The notes: a model not told the origin generated them from the sequence alone. A stretch of 64,000 nt of DNA from Ruminococcus_G sp050944435 (GCA_050944435.1 JBMNRB010000008.1:44589-108588); one strand, 5' to 3'; shown: positions 51,214 through 62,084, counted from the stretch's first letter. A program made the numbers and translations.

Positions 51214-54204
51214 GTGGCGAACCGGATAAAAGGTATTACGGTGGAGATCGGCGGCGATACCACCGGTCTGGATAAAGCGTTAAAAAGTGTCAATTCTTCC
51301 ATCACGAAAACGCAGTCTGCCTTAAATGATGTGAACCGCCTTTTAAAACTTGATCCTTCCAACACAGTGCTGGTGGCGCAGAAGCAGGAACTGCTGGCGC
51401 AGGCCGTGAGCCAGACCGAAGAAAAGCTGTCGGCTTTGGAAGCCGCACAGGAGCAAGTGGCCGCAGCCTTTGCCCGTGGGGACATCGGGGCGGACAAGTA
51501 TCAGGCATTCCAGCGGGAGATCGAGGAAACCCGTGGGAAGCTGAATAAATATAAGACTGACCTATCTGATTTGCAGACGGAGCAGGATGCCCTCTCTCAG
51601 AATACAGCACGGCTGGAAAAGCTGTTCGCTGCTACGGGAACAGAGGTGGATGATTATGCGGATGTCCTTGGCAGCAGGCTGACCTCGGCGATTAAAAATG
51701 GGACGGCAAATTCCGATCAGCTGCGGACGGCTCTTGAGAAGATCGGGAAGTCTGCTACAGGCGGCAAAGCAGATATCCGTCAGCTGACGGATGCGCTGGA
51801 TACCGTGGATGACGGGCAGGCCATCCAAAACCTAATCCAGCAGCTGAATGAGGCCGGGGACGCTGCGGAAAATACAGCGGACGATGTGGGTCAGATTGCG
51901 GAAAATACGAAAGGCGCTGCGCTGATGCAGGCGGCGGATCAGCTGTCTGCCATGGGCGATAAGATCCAGGAGATCGGGGATAAGGCGCTGGACGCCTATA
52001 CAGATACCGAGAACGCCGTGACCAAGGTAAACGCCTACTTTGGCGAGACCGGACAGGCAGCGGAGCAGTCTGCTAACGTGATCAAAAACGTGTATTCCTC
52101 TGGTGTTGGGGAAAGCATGGACGCTGTGGCCAATGCAGTGTTGATGGTAAAGAAGAACCTTGGGGATTTGAGTGAAACCGATCTCACCAACCTGACCCAG
52201 CAGGCGATCACGTTGGAGGAACTCTACGGGATTGATATGAATGAAACCCTCCGGGGTGTCAATTCCCTGATGCAGCAGTACGGCCTAACGGCGCAGGAAG
52301 CGATGGACTACATCGTAGTGGGTACCCAGAACGGTCTGGATAAGACCAATGAACTGGGCGATAACCTTTCCGAATATGCCGGGAAGTTTGCACAGGCTGG
52401 ATATTCTGCTTCTGAATATTTCCAGCTGTTGGACAATGGTCTGAAGAACGGTGCGTATAACCTTGACAAGGTGAACGATGCCATCAATGAGGTCACCACC
52501 CGTCTGGTAGACGGCACCATCGGGGAATCTATCGGGATGTTCTCCACGAAAACACAGGAACTGTTTGCTTCTTGGCAGAATGGCGGTGCTACCCAGAAAC
52601 AGGTCATTGACTCTATTGTGGCGGATATTGCCGGGTGTACGAACCAGCAGGAAGCCTTAAACCTTGCGGCACTGGCCTTTGGCACCATGGCCGAGGATGG
52701 AAACCTGAAATTTATCACGTCCTTGACTTCGGTGGGAAGCACTTATGACAGTGTGAAAGGTTCCGCACAAGGGCTGTTTGATGCAACGACCACACCTATG
52801 CAGGAGATGGAGTCCAACACCCGGAAGTTGCAGCAATCCCTTGTTCCTCTGGGAGAAAAGCTGGCGGAGATCGCCAATACGATCCTGCCGCCACTGGTCA
52901 GTGTGATCCAGACGGTGAGCGGATGGTTTGCGCAGCTGCCGGGGCCGGTGCGGAACTTTATCGTTATCCTTGGCGCTCTGCTGGCAGCCTTTACGGCGCT
53001 GACGCCGGTGATTGCGGCATTGGCGGTGTCGGTGGGGGCATTGAATATCTCCCTTCTGCCGATCATTGCTGTGATTGCGGCGGTAGCGGCGGCCATTGCC
53101 GGAATCATTACCATCATCCAGAACTGGGGTGCCATTACCGAGTGGTTTGGGAACCTTTGGAATACCATCTGTACTGGGATCGGCACCATGATCGAGAGCG
53201 TGAAAACGTGGTTTTCCAACCTCTGGACGCACCTGCAGAATGTCTGGAACGGCATCTGCAACGTGGTGCAGACGGCTGTGATGCTGCTTGGATCCATTAT
53301 CCAAGGTGCCGTGGACATCATCACGCTGCCCTTCCGGTTTATCTGGGAGAACTGTAAAGACATCGTCACTTCCGTCTGGAACGGGATTAAGGATACCGTC
53401 AGTTCCGTGCTGTCTGCCATCTCCGGTGTGATTTCCAGCATCATGGGGGCTATCCAGAATGTGATCAGTTCCATTTGGAATGCCATCAGCAGTAAAGTGT
53501 CGGCGGTGGTGAATGCTATCAAAAATACCGTGACCTCTGTCTTTAACGCCATCAAGTCCGTGGCTTCCACAGTGTGGAATGGAATTAAATCTGTGATCTC
53601 TACGGTGGTGGATGGGATCAAGAGCAAGGTTTCTTCCGTATTCAATGCGGTAAAGAGTACCGTGACTTCCGTATTCAACGGGATCAAGAGTACCGCCACT
53701 ACGGTCTGGAACGGAATCAAGACTGCCATCACGAAGCCGATTGAGGCGGCGAAGAATACGATCAAAGGAATCGTGGACAAGATCAGCGGTTTCTTCTCCG
53801 GCATGAAACTGGAATTGCCAAAGATCAAGCTGCCCCATTTTAAGATTACAGGCAAGCTGTCCCTTGCCCCGCCGAGCGTACCCCACCTGTCCATTGATTG
53901 GTATAAGGAAGGCGGCATCATGACGAAACCGACCATCTTTGGCATGAACGGCAGCAGCCTGATGGCAGGCGGCGAGGCTGGCAGAGAGGCGGTTCTTCCT
54001 CTGAAGGGCTTTTACCAGCAGCTGGATCAGATGATCTCCAGCTATCTGAATACCAGCACTTTGGAAAAATATCTGGCGATCATTGCGGAAAACAGCTGCA
54101 AGGGGCTGTATCTGGATGACGGGACGCTGGTGGGGCATCTGCTCCCGGCTATTGACAGCGGTCTTGGGAAAACACAGAAACTGCAAAGGAGGCTGAGTCT
54201 ATGA
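51214..54204 (+). CDS. Tape measure protein
   Basis: 996 residues from GTG 51214, eight bases after AGGAGG. The N-terminus (IKGITVEIGGDTTGLDKALK) and long helices are typical; residues ~590-640 are strongly hydrophobic (membrane-active), and residues ~690-860 hold repeats of the type VWNGIKxxxxxVxxxIxS. The C-terminus has GGEAGREAVLPL. It sets tail length and helps DNA injection. Confidence 0.93.
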   Translation: MANRIKGITVEIGGDTTGLDKALKSVNSSITKTQSALNDVNRLLKLDPSNTVLVAQKQELLAQAVSQTEEKLSALEAAQEQVAAAFARGDIGADKYQAFQREIEETRGKLNKYKTDLSDLQTEQDALSQNTARLEKLFAATGTEVDDYADVLGSRLTSAIKNGTANSDQLRTALEKIGKSATGGKADIRQLTDALDTVDDGQAIQNLIQQLNEAGDAAENTADDVGQIAENTKGAALMQAADQLSAMGDKIQEIGDKALDAYTDTENAVTKVNAYFGETGQAAEQSANVIKNVYSSGVGESMDAVANAVLMVKKNLGDLSETDLTNLTQQAITLEELYGIDMNETLRGVNSLMQQYGLTAQEAMDYIVVGTQNGLDKTNELGDNLSEYAGKFAQAGYSASEYFQLLDNGLKNGAYNLDKVNDAINEVTTRLVDGTIGESIGMFSTKTQELFASWQNGGATQKQVIDSIVADIAGCTNQQEALNLAALAFGTMAEDGNLKFITSLTSVGSTYDSVKGSAQGLFDATTTPMQEMESNTRKLQQSLVPLGEKLAEIANTILPPLVSVIQTVSGWFAQLPGPVRNFIVILGALLAAFTALTPVIAALAVSVGALNISLLPIIAVIAAVAAAIAGIITIIQNWGAITEWFGNLWNTICTGIGTMIESVKTWFSNLWTHLQNVWNGICNVVQTAVMLLGSIIQGAVDIITLPFRFIWENCKDIVTSVWNGIKDTVSSVLSAISGVISSIMGAIQNVISSIWNAISSKVSAVVNAIKNTVTSVFNAIKSVASTVWNGIKSVISTVVDGIKSKVSSVFNAVKSTVTSVFNGIKSTATTVWNGIKTAITKPIEAAKNTIKGIVDKISGFFSGMKLELPKIKLPHFKITGKLSLAPPSVPHLSIDWYKEGGIMTKPTIFGMNGSSLMAGGEAGREAVLPLKGFYQQLDQMISSYLNTSTLEKYLAIIAENSCKGLYLDDGTLVGHLLPAIDSGLGKTQKLQRRLSL

Positions 54205-54851
54205 GGGCAGACGTAAAAATCAATGACCGTTGGATGTATGCGCTGGGCTGGCTCCGGGAGGAGATTGATTTTCCCACGCCGCAGTCGCAGACCAATACAG
54301 TGGTGGTACCGGGGCGCAATGCCCCTATCCGCTTTACCGAGGCGCTTGGGCGGGTATCCTACCAGCCCCGGAATTTTACCATTACCCTGTCTATGCTGGG
54401 GAGCCGGGAAAAGTTCAACCAGAGGAAGGACATCCTTGCCAATCTCTATGCCGGGCAGTTGTGTCAGGTGATCTTAAGTGAGGAGCCGGATCTGTATGCC
54501 GTGGGTACCTTGGAACTGGAACCGGCCTATGATCCTCTGACTGGGAAGGGGCAGATGGTGTTGTCCTGTTCAGATGGGGATGCCTACCGGTACCATACAG
54601 AAGAAACGGAAGTTTTCATTACCGGAGGCGGCACGGTGATCCTGAACAATGACTACATGCCGGTGGTACCTACGATCATCACCACAGCAGAGACGGCGTT
54701 CAGTTGGAGTATCGGTGAAGATGTATTTAAGAAGTCTGTCAGCGCCGGGACGTGGACGTTCCCGGAACTGGAACTGCAGGAAGGACAAAATTCGCTCAGC
54801 ATCACAGGGGAGGGAACGACTACTTTCCGATACCGGGAGGGACGCCTATGA
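54201..54851 (+). CDS. Distal tail protein (Dit)
   Basis: 216 residues. VVVPGRNAPIRFTEALGRVS and LSEEPDLYAVGTLELEPAYD match the siphovirus Dit family; the C-terminal galectin-like part ends GEGTTTFRYREG. Forms the hub joining tail tube and baseplate. Overlaps neighbours by four bases on each side. Confidence 0.88.
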   Translation: MRADVKINDRWMYALGWLREEIDFPTPQSQTNTVVVPGRNAPIRFTEALGRVSYQPRNFTITLSMLGSREKFNQRKDILANLYAGQLCQVILSEEPDLYAVGTLELEPAYDPLTGKGQMVLSCSDGDAYRYHTEETEVFITGGGTVILNNDYMPVVPTIITTAETAFSWSIGEDVFKKSVSAGTWTFPELELQEGQNSLSITGEGTTTFRYREGRL

Positions 54852-56305
54852 GTTTGTTTCGAGTGTTTGTGGATGGGCAGCTGTTTTACCACCCCCATCT
54901 GTCCCGGCTTTCCATCACGGAGGCGAAGGTGCAGGAGGATGCGGAGAATATCGACAGTCTGACCCTTTCTGCTCCGTTTAACCATCCCTATCTTTCTTCC
55001 ATTCAGCCGATGGCCTCCACGATTGTCTGCAAGAAAGATGATCTGACCGTTTTTGAAGGGCGGGCGTTGGATGACGGTACAGATTTTTATAACACCCACA
55101 CTTGGACGTGTGAGTCTTGCCTTGCGTATCTGAAGGATACCATGCAGCCGCCGTTCTCCTATCAGGGGCCGCTTCGTGGCCTGTTGGAGCAGTTCCTCTC
55201 CGTGCATAATGCAGCGGTAGAAGAAAAGAAGCGGTTCACCCTTGGCACGGTGACAGTGACGGATAACAACGACTATATCAATTACAGCAATTCCGATTAC
55301 TCTGTGACGCTGGATGCGATACAGGACAAGCTGATCAAGACCCACGGCGGCTACCTGCAAGTGCGTTATACGGAAGATGGGAAAATGCTGGATTATTTGG
55401 AGGACTTCCCAGACCAGTCATTGCAGACGGTGGAGTTTGGGAAGAACCTGACCGATGTAAAGATCACCCGTGACCATACGGAGCGGGTGACAGCGCTGAT
55501 TCCGTTGGGAGCGAAGCTGACTGAGACTGATGAAGACGGCAACGAAACCGAGACGGATACCCGGCTGGATATTACAGCGGTGAACGATGGGAAGAACTAT
55601 GTGTACGATGAGGAAGCAGTAAAGGAGATTGGCTGGATCTGGACGACAGAAGTCTGGGAAGATGTAACGCTGGCGGGAAATCTGCTGCGGAAAGCCAAGG
55701 CCCGGATCACAGAACTGGCCAAAGGTGTCACCAGCATGGAACTGACCATTGTGGATGAGTCCGATACCGGTGCGGATATCGGGGACATCCGGGCGAGGAT
55801 GTATGTCCGGTGTATTTCCAGGCCGCATGGGATTGACGGGACATACCTGTGCCTGAGCCGGACACGGGACTACCTTGACCCTTCCGGCAATACCATCACC
55901 ATCGGGGCGGCAGGCGTCCGGCTCACTTCTCAGTCTGCCAAGCAGGAGCAGAACATCACTTCCATTGAAGATGACCTGTTGGGGCAGACTTCCAAGATCG
56001 AGGTGATCACGGGCAAAGTGGATCAGATCAATGCCCAGAAGATGTACCGGACAGAACTGGTGGTGGATGGGGTGAACATCTTTCGGGCTAAGGGACAGAA
56101 AAGCATCCTTTGCTGCCGGGTGTATTCGTGGGATAAGGAAATCACGGATACCCTTCCGGCCAGCAGCTTTGTCTGGCACCGGAATTCCGGCCGGGAAGAC
56201 CTCGATGCCGACTGGGACAGTTCCCATAAGGGGATGAAATCCATCACGGTCACCACGGAAGATGTCACAGACAACGCATCATTTTATTGTGAAATCACGA
56301 TTTAA
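54848..56305 (+). CDS. Tail-associated baseplate protein (Tal/gp18-like)
   Basis: 485 residues. Opens with SLFRVFVDGQLFYHPHLSR and has GYLQVRYTEDGKMLDYLEDF, a hub domain pattern of prophage tail proteins (Siphovirus ReqiPepy6 gp37-like). No peptidase motif is evident, so I call it a structural hub. Confidence 0.8.
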   Translation: MSLFRVFVDGQLFYHPHLSRLSITEAKVQEDAENIDSLTLSAPFNHPYLSSIQPMASTIVCKKDDLTVFEGRALDDGTDFYNTHTWTCESCLAYLKDTMQPPFSYQGPLRGLLEQFLSVHNAAVEEKKRFTLGTVTVTDNNDYINYSNSDYSVTLDAIQDKLIKTHGGYLQVRYTEDGKMLDYLEDFPDQSLQTVEFGKNLTDVKITRDHTERVTALIPLGAKLTETDEDGNETETDTRLDITAVNDGKNYVYDEEAVKEIGWIWTTEVWEDVTLAGNLLRKAKARITELAKGVTSMELTIVDESDTGADIGDIRARMYVRCISRPHGIDGTYLCLSRTRDYLDPSGNTITIGAAGVRLTSQSAKQEQNITSIEDDLLGQTSKIEVITGKVDQINAQKMYRTELVVDGVNIFRAKGQKSILCCRVYSWDKEITDTLPASSFVWHRNSGREDLDADWDSSHKGMKSITVTTEDVTDNASFYCEITI

Positions 56306-56320
56306 CAGGAGGAGACGAAT

Positions 56321-58135
56321 ATGGCAATTTTGACTTCCAGCCAGCAGACCTTTGTGGATATTACCGACCAGAGGAAACTGTCGGCCTATATTACATCCAA
56401 TCTGCCCAAGTCGCAGATTGAAGATCCTAATGTGCTGCCTCATACCTATGCGCCGGACTGGGCCAGTACACCTCTGGTGCTTACGCCGGTGGTGTTTCTT
56501 GATCAGACCAATCTGGCGTTAGACGCTTCGGGGCTTACGATTTCGTGGAAGCGAAAGGAGGGAAACGGAGCAGAAGCAGCACTGACTTCCGGGGAGAGTG
56601 TTTCCAAAGGCGTCCTGACGGTCAAGGCCAATAAGCTGGCAGCGGCTACATCTGGAATGCTCACCTATCTCTGTTACATCAGTTATTATGATTCGGAGAC
56701 GAAGAATACGGTCAATATCTCTGCCGACATCACCTATACGCTGATCCGCAATGCACAGAACGCAAGGCTGGCGTATCTGTCTGCTGACACCTATGTGTTT
56801 AAGTACGATACCAACTCCGCATTGGTTGGTGCCAAGCAGGCAACGCTGACGGCACAGGTGCAAGGTGTGACGATCACAGCATGGCAGTATAAGGACAGTA
56901 GCGGGGCATGGAAAGACTATCCTACGACTTCGGATAACGCCAGCATCTCAGGCGGGACGTTAGTGGTAAAACCGGAGCATGCGGTCTTTTTTAATGGGTT
57001 AGCGCAGATCAAGCTGGCAACCGATGATCCTGACGTTTATGATACGACTTCCATCACGAAGATTTATGATGGTTCTCAGGGCGAGCCGGGTGCGGCAGGA
57101 ACGGGTGGGCTTTCTGTCATCCTTGGAAATGAGGCCCAGAATATCGCCTGTACTTCCGGGGGCTTGGTAGCTACAGCCACAGAAGTGACCATTCCATTTA
57201 TGGGATATTTGGGAATTAAGCAGACTGCCTGTACCTGTAAGGTCGGAACGCTGCCTTCCGGTGTGACGGTGAAAAGCAATACCGCAGCGACCGCTTCCAA
57301 GGCCGGATCAGTGGTGCTGTCCTTTGCCGCCAATGCGACTCTTGGTGGAGCAACCGTCTTAAACGGCACGATTGACTTGACCTTTACGATCTCCGGAGCT
57401 TCTGTGGTGAAGAAGTTTGCTTGGACGAAATCCAACAAGGGTAGCAACGGGGCCAGTGGTGCCAATGCGATTGTATTCTCCGTGTATGCACCGGAAGGCA
57501 CCGTGGTCATTAACCAGTCTGGCAGCCTTGCGCTGGCGGCGGTTGGCTATGACGGCGCTTCAGAAATTACAACAGGAGCCACCTATCAGTGGGCGAAATA
57601 CACAGGAGGTAAGTGGACAGATATCAGTGGAGAGACTTCGTCAACACTGTCTGTTTCCGGAGCGGATATCGTAAATATCCAGTCCTACCGCTGTACCATG
57701 ACCTATAAGGGCAATACCTATGAGGACGTGATTACAGTGGAGGATAAATCCGATCCTTACGTGTCTGAGATGCTCTCCATTGGAGGATTTACAGTAAAAA
57801 ACAACCTTGGTGGCGTGGTGCCTTATGTGATTGTCCGCACCAATCAGAAGGAAGTCGATCCTCTGCTTGGCACTATTTCTGAGACGGCTCCCTCCAATCC
57901 AAAGTCCGGGGATTATTGGTATCAGGTGGATCATTCCGGTCAGACCGTCACGCTGATGAAGTATTCCGGATCGGCATGGGCAGCTGCAACGGAAAAGCAG
58001 TCTCTGACTTACACATGGTATGCACAGGATAAGGATGGCCATGCCACGGAGTTTGATAAAACCGGGAAGGTGATCTACCTTTCCGCTGCGGATATCGACA
58101 GCATCCTGACGCTGCAGTGTGACGTCTCCAACTGA
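56321..58135 (+). CDS. Baseplate/fibre protein with Ig-like domains
   Basis: 604 residues, beta-rich. Several Ig-like modules are visible (ATYQWAKYTGGKWTDISGET, YRCTMTYKGNTYEDVITVED), separated by a collagen-like SQGEPGAAGTGG and by SNKGSNGASGAN. Probably forms the side of the host-binding apparatus. Confidence 0.75.
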   Translation: MAILTSSQQTFVDITDQRKLSAYITSNLPKSQIEDPNVLPHTYAPDWASTPLVLTPVVFLDQTNLALDASGLTISWKRKEGNGAEAALTSGESVSKGVLTVKANKLAAATSGMLTYLCYISYYDSETKNTVNISADITYTLIRNAQNARLAYLSADTYVFKYDTNSALVGAKQATLTAQVQGVTITAWQYKDSSGAWKDYPTTSDNASISGGTLVVKPEHAVFFNGLAQIKLATDDPDVYDTTSITKIYDGSQGEPGAAGTGGLSVILGNEAQNIACTSGGLVATATEVTIPFMGYLGIKQTACTCKVGTLPSGVTVKSNTAATASKAGSVVLSFAANATLGGATVLNGTIDLTFTISGASVVKKFAWTKSNKGSNGASGANAIVFSVYAPEGTVVINQSGSLALAAVGYDGASEITTGATYQWAKYTGGKWTDISGETSSTLSVSGADIVNIQSYRCTMTYKGNTYEDVITVEDKSDPYVSEMLSIGGFTVKNNLGGVVPYVIVRTNQKEVDPLLGTISETAPSNPKSGDYWYQVDHSGQTVTLMKYSGSAWAAATEKQSLTYTWYAQDKDGHATEFDKTGKVIYLSAADIDSILTLQCDVSN

Positions 58136-58148
58136 TGGAGGTGATGGT

Positions 58149-58694
58149 ATGGCGCTTATCACCAGCTGTCAGGCCACCTTCCAGAACTTCTCCGGCTATG
58201 AGGATGATCTTTCGTCTTTAGAGGAAAATATCCGGGAATGTTATTCTGAGATCACAAAAACTTCGGAGCAGATCAACATGTCCGTCCGGGAAGAATTTAT
58301 CTCCCGTTCAGAACTGGAGACGATTCAGAAGGATTTTGAAACCAGTATTACCCAGAACAGCACGGAGATCCGGATGGATTTCACGGCGATTACGGATGAG
58401 ATCAAGGAAAATGTTTCCACCAATCAGCTGCTTTTGGAGGAGTATATCCGGTTTAAGGGAGCGCTCATCGAACTGGGGAAGGTCGGGAACGCCTTCACAG
58501 CAGAACTATCGAATGAAGAATTGGCCTTTAAGGAGAATGGGCAGAAGATTGCCTATATTTCCAATCAGAGCCTTGTCATTACCAATGCGGAGATCCGCAA
58601 CAAACTGTCCCTCGGCAATGAAAGCCGGGGGTGGTTTGATTTTATACCAAGAACTAACGGGAACCTCTCGATCAAATGGAGAGGCCCGGTTTAA
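58149..58694 (+). CDS. Coiled-coil baseplate protein
   Basis: 181 residues. Residues 15-110 are coiled-coil (SLEENIRECYSEITKTSEQI), and the end VITNAEIRNKLSLGNESRGW resembles the C-terminus of phage tail-fibre linkers. Follows the Ig protein with GGAGGTG upstream. Likely trimeric connector. Confidence 0.7.
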   Translation: MALITSCQATFQNFSGYEDDLSSLEENIRECYSEITKTSEQINMSVREEFISRSELETIQKDFETSITQNSTEIRMDFTAITDEIKENVSTNQLLLEEYIRFKGALIELGKVGNAFTAELSNEELAFKENGQKIAYISNQSLVITNAEIRNKLSLGNESRGWFDFIPRTNGNLSIKWRGPV

Positions 58695-58723
58695 AACGTT
58701 GATGATGGGAAGGGGTGAGAACA

Positions 58724-60637
58724 ATGGCATCCAGCGGCAGTTTTTCCGGTTCCATCCGGGATGGGCATTATAAGCTGCGGGTGGACTGGTCGCAGAGCAA
58801 GAATGTCTCTGCCAATACGTCTACGGTGACCTGTAAGCTGTATCTGGTCAATGACTGGAGTTTAAATATCAGTGGGCGAAGCGATAACAAATGTACCATT
58901 GACGGGACGGCCCTGACCTATGCTTCCCCGGCGATTAGCAGCACGGGAACACATCTTTTGGGAACGGTATCGAGAACGGTCAGCCATGTCAGTGATGGCA
59001 GTAAGTCCTTAGCCATTTCCGCTGTGTTTTATATCCGGGCTACTTTAAGTGGAACGTATTATGATTCCATTTCGGCCAGTGCCAATATCACGCTGGACAG
59101 CATCCCCCGTGCCTCCAGTGTATCCGCTGCGAATATGACGATGGGGACAGCCGGGAAGATCAATATCAGCCGTGCTTCCTCATCCTTTACTCATACCCTG
59201 ACCTATTCTTTTGGGAATAGTAGCGGGACGATTGCGACCAAGACAACGGCAACTTCCGTATCGTGGACGCCACCGATTTCTTTGGCCAGCCAGATCCCGA
59301 ATGCAACCAGCGGTACCTGTACGATCACTTGTACGACCTATAACGGGAATACGAATATCGGCTCCAAGACCTGTACGTTCAATTTAACTGTTCCGACCAG
59401 TGTGAAGCCGACTATCTCCAGTCTGACCGCTTCACGGATTGACGGGGAAGTGTCTAGCACATGGGGAATTTATGTACAGACCAAATCCAAGGTGAAGTTG
59501 ACGATCAATGGGGCGGCGGGAAGCTATGGTTCCACCATCAAGTCTTATACCATTACAGGTGGAGGATATAGCGGTTCGGCATCTACGCTCACCACAGGTT
59601 TTCTCAACAATTCCGGGACAATTACCTTTAAGGCCACGGTAACAGATTCCAGGGGACGGGTGTCGGCAGAGGCTTCTGTTTCCATCACGGTGACCGCCTA
59701 TTCTCCGCCGTATTTCAATTCTTCCCTGTCCCAGCGGTGCTTAAGCAACGGGACGCTGGATGATGACGGGACATACATCCATGCGCTGGTATCTTTTGGC
59801 TACTCCAGCTGTGGTGGGAAAAACACGCTCAAGACCTCTGTCCAGTACAAGCAGGTATCAGCAACGCAGTGGACGGACGCCGGGGTGACATTTGCCTCTA
59901 ATACTGCTTTTACTTATGGCAAGGGGCAGATCTCTACGGAGACATCTTATGATGTGCGCTACACCTTGGAGGATGCCTTCAGCACGATTTCCATTCAGGA
60001 GATTGTCTCCACGGCTGCTGTGGTCATGGACTTTAAGAGCGGCGGCAAAGGCGTGGCGATTGGAAAGGTATCGGAAAGGGACAATACCTTTGAAGTGGCT
60101 GAGAATTGGGATGTGAAAGTCTATGGAATGCTGCTAAAAGAGTATATTCAGCAGTTTGCCAAAACTATGTATCCGGTAGGAAGCATCTATATGAGTGTCA
60201 GTTCTACCAATCCCTCCACCTATTTTGGAGGAACTTGGGTGGCTTGGGGGAGCGGCCGAGTTCCCGTGGGCATCAATACATCCGACAGCAACTTTAATAC
60301 AGTGGAAAAGACCGGTGGTGCATCATCAGTTACCTTGACTGCCAGCCAGATACCAAGTCATACGCATACGTTTACCGGAAGTTCCACTACGACCAGCAGT
60401 GCCGGAGGGCATACCCATAACATTGGGAGGGATACAGATGGTGGTTCAGGTAGCAGCCGATATACCGTCCATAAGGCAGGTACATCCGGTGCACAAGGGA
60501 CTTCGCCGACTAGCAGTGCCGGAGCGCATACCCATACACTGACACCAAAAGGAAAGAATGGGAACACGGGAGGCGGAGGCTCCCATACAAACTTGCAACC
60601 TTATATTGTCTGTTACATGTGGAAGCGGACAGCTTAA
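58724..60637 (+). CDS. Receptor-binding tail protein (DUF859-like with collar end)
   Basis: 637 residues. DUF859-like N-terminal domain (SGSIRDGHYKLRVDWSQSKN), Ser/Thr-rich beta modules, KGVAIGKVSERDNTFEV before a short coiled part, then a collar-type tip with PVGSIYMSV, FGGTW, SHTHTF twice repeated (GGHTHNI, GAHTHTL) and NLQPYIVCYMWKR. The His pairs likely bind metal. It should recognise the cell surface. Confidence 0.85.
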   Translation: MASSGSFSGSIRDGHYKLRVDWSQSKNVSANTSTVTCKLYLVNDWSLNISGRSDNKCTIDGTALTYASPAISSTGTHLLGTVSRTVSHVSDGSKSLAISAVFYIRATLSGTYYDSISASANITLDSIPRASSVSAANMTMGTAGKINISRASSSFTHTLTYSFGNSSGTIATKTTATSVSWTPPISLASQIPNATSGTCTITCTTYNGNTNIGSKTCTFNLTVPTSVKPTISSLTASRIDGEVSSTWGIYVQTKSKVKLTINGAAGSYGSTIKSYTITGGGYSGSASTLTTGFLNNSGTITFKATVTDSRGRVSAEASVSITVTAYSPPYFNSSLSQRCLSNGTLDDDGTYIHALVSFGYSSCGGKNTLKTSVQYKQVSATQWTDAGVTFASNTAFTYGKGQISTETSYDVRYTLEDAFSTISIQEIVSTAAVVMDFKSGGKGVAIGKVSERDNTFEVAENWDVKVYGMLLKEYIQQFAKTMYPVGSIYMSVSSTNPSTYFGGTWVAWGSGRVPVGINTSDSNFNTVEKTGGASSVTLTASQIPSHTHTFTGSSTTTSSAGGHTHNIGRDTDGGSGSSRYTVHKAGTSGAQGTSPTSSAGAHTHTLTPKGKNGNTGGGGSHTNLQPYIVCYMWKRTA

Positions 60638-60717
60638 CTTTATATTTTTGGAAATCAGCGACTGTTCTTCGGAGCGGCCGCTTTTTTCATACCAACATTT
60701 CAAAGGAGGAACGCACC

Positions 60718-61131
60718 ATGAAAGAATTCTGGAACACCATCCAACTCATCTTTTCCGCTGTGGGCGGCTGGCTGGGGTATTTCCTTGGAGGCTGTGACGG
60801 TTTGCTTTATGCCCTCATCGCCTTCGTGGTGATCGACTACATCACGGGTGTGATGTGCGCCATCATCAACCGGGAGTTATCCAGCGCAGTCGGCTTTAAG
60901 GGGATCTTCCGCAAAGTGCTGATCTTCCTGCTGGTCGGGATCGCGAACATCATCGATGTGCAGGTGATTGGTACGGGAGCGGTCTTACGGACAGCGGTGA
61001 TCTTCTTCTACATCTCCAATGAAGGCGTGAGCCTGCTGGAGAATGCGGGACATCTGGGACTCCCTATCCCGGAAAAGATCAAAACGGTATTAGAGCAGCT
61101 CCATGACAGAGCAGAGAAAGAGGAGGAATAA
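60718..61131 (+). CDS. Phage holin (holin_4_1 family)
   Basis: 137 residues with three or four hydrophobic helices; YALIAFVVIDYITGVMCAI is the family signature, and a charged tail follows. It forms membrane holes that release the endolysin. AAGGAGG precedes the ATG; it lies two bases from the amidase gene. Confidence 0.93.
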   Translation: MKEFWNTIQLIFSAVGGWLGYFLGGCDGLLYALIAFVVIDYITGVMCAIINRELSSAVGFKGIFRKVLIFLLVGIANIIDVQVIGTGAVLRTAVIFFYISNEGVSLLENAGHLGLPIPEKIKTVLEQLHDRAEKEEE

Positions 61132-61133
61132 TC

Positions 61134-62075
61134 ATGGCTTACACAAACAGTTCACTGGTATCTTACACCAAACTTAGTCCGAACCATTCTGGGCAGAGAA
61201 CACATTCCATTGACCGGATCACGCCCCACTGTGTGGTCGGCCAGCTGACGGCAGAGAGTATCTGCGGATGCTTTACCAGCCCGTCTGTGGAGGCAAGCTG
61301 TAACTATGGCATTGGAAAAGACGGAAAGATCGCCCTTTGCGTGGAGAAAAAGAACCGCTCATGGTGTTCTTCCAGCAGAGAAAATGACCAGAGGGCCGTC
61401 ACCATTGAGTGTGCCAGTGATTTAAAAGATCCCTACGCAATGACCACTGCTGTTTACAATTCCCTCGTGAAGCTGTGTACGGATATCTGCAAACGAAATG
61501 GGAAGAAGAAGCTTCTCTGGCTGGGAGATAAGAATAAGACGCTGAATTATTCTCCGAAGTCCGATGAGATGGTGTTGACTGTCCATCGCTGGTTTGCCAA
61601 TAAATCCTGTCCGGGAGACTGGCTGTATTCTCGCCTTGGGGATCTGGCCTCTAAGGTGACGGCAGCACTGGGAGGATCTTCTTCTGGTTCTGGAACTTCT
61701 GTTTTATATCGTGTCCGCAAAAGCTGGTCGGACGCTAAGAGCCAGAAGGGGGCTTTCAACAATCTGGATAACGCCAAGAGATGTGCGGATTCCAATGCGG
61801 GATACTCCGTATATGATGAGAGCGGGAAGGTAGTTTACACTGGAAAGCAGACTGCATCTGGCGGGGCAGGAACGCCATTTCTGGTAAAGGTCAGCGCAAC
61901 GGATCTGAATATTCGTAAAGGCCCCGGAACGAATTATGCCAAGACCGGAAAGTATACGGGGAAAGGCGTATTCACGATTACCGAGGTCAAATCCGGTACG
62001 GGTTCCACCGCAGGCTGGGGTAAACTCAAGAGCGGTGCTGGGTGGATTTCCCTTGATTATGCGAAGAGAGTATGA
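61134..62075 (+). CDS. N-acetylmuramoyl-L-alanine amidase endolysin
   Basis: 313 residues. An amidase_2/PGRP domain (about 1-180) shows His in RITPHCVVG, VHRWFANKSCPGDW near its end as the His/Cys zinc site. A ~45-residue sugar-binding-like linker (LYRVRKSWSDAKSQKGAFNN) and an SH3b domain (ATDLNIRKGPGTNYAKTG) follow. It cuts the peptide from the glycan to lyse the host. Confidence 0.93.
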   Translation: MAYTNSSLVSYTKLSPNHSGQRTHSIDRITPHCVVGQLTAESICGCFTSPSVEASCNYGIGKDGKIALCVEKKNRSWCSSSRENDQRAVTIECASDLKDPYAMTTAVYNSLVKLCTDICKRNGKKKLLWLGDKNKTLNYSPKSDEMVLTVHRWFANKSCPGDWLYSRLGDLASKVTAALGGSSSGSGTSVLYRVRKSWSDAKSQKGAFNNLDNAKRCADSNAGYSVYDESGKVVYTGKQTASGGAGTPFLVKVSATDLNIRKGPGTNYAKTGKYTGKGVFTITEVKSGTGSTAGWGKLKSGAGWISLDYAKRV

Positions 62076-62084
62076 GTAATGATC

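Noticed and set aside
52657..54186. 509- and 400-codon frames antisense to the tape measure gene
   Set aside because: Low-complexity products caused by repeated codons on the coding strand.
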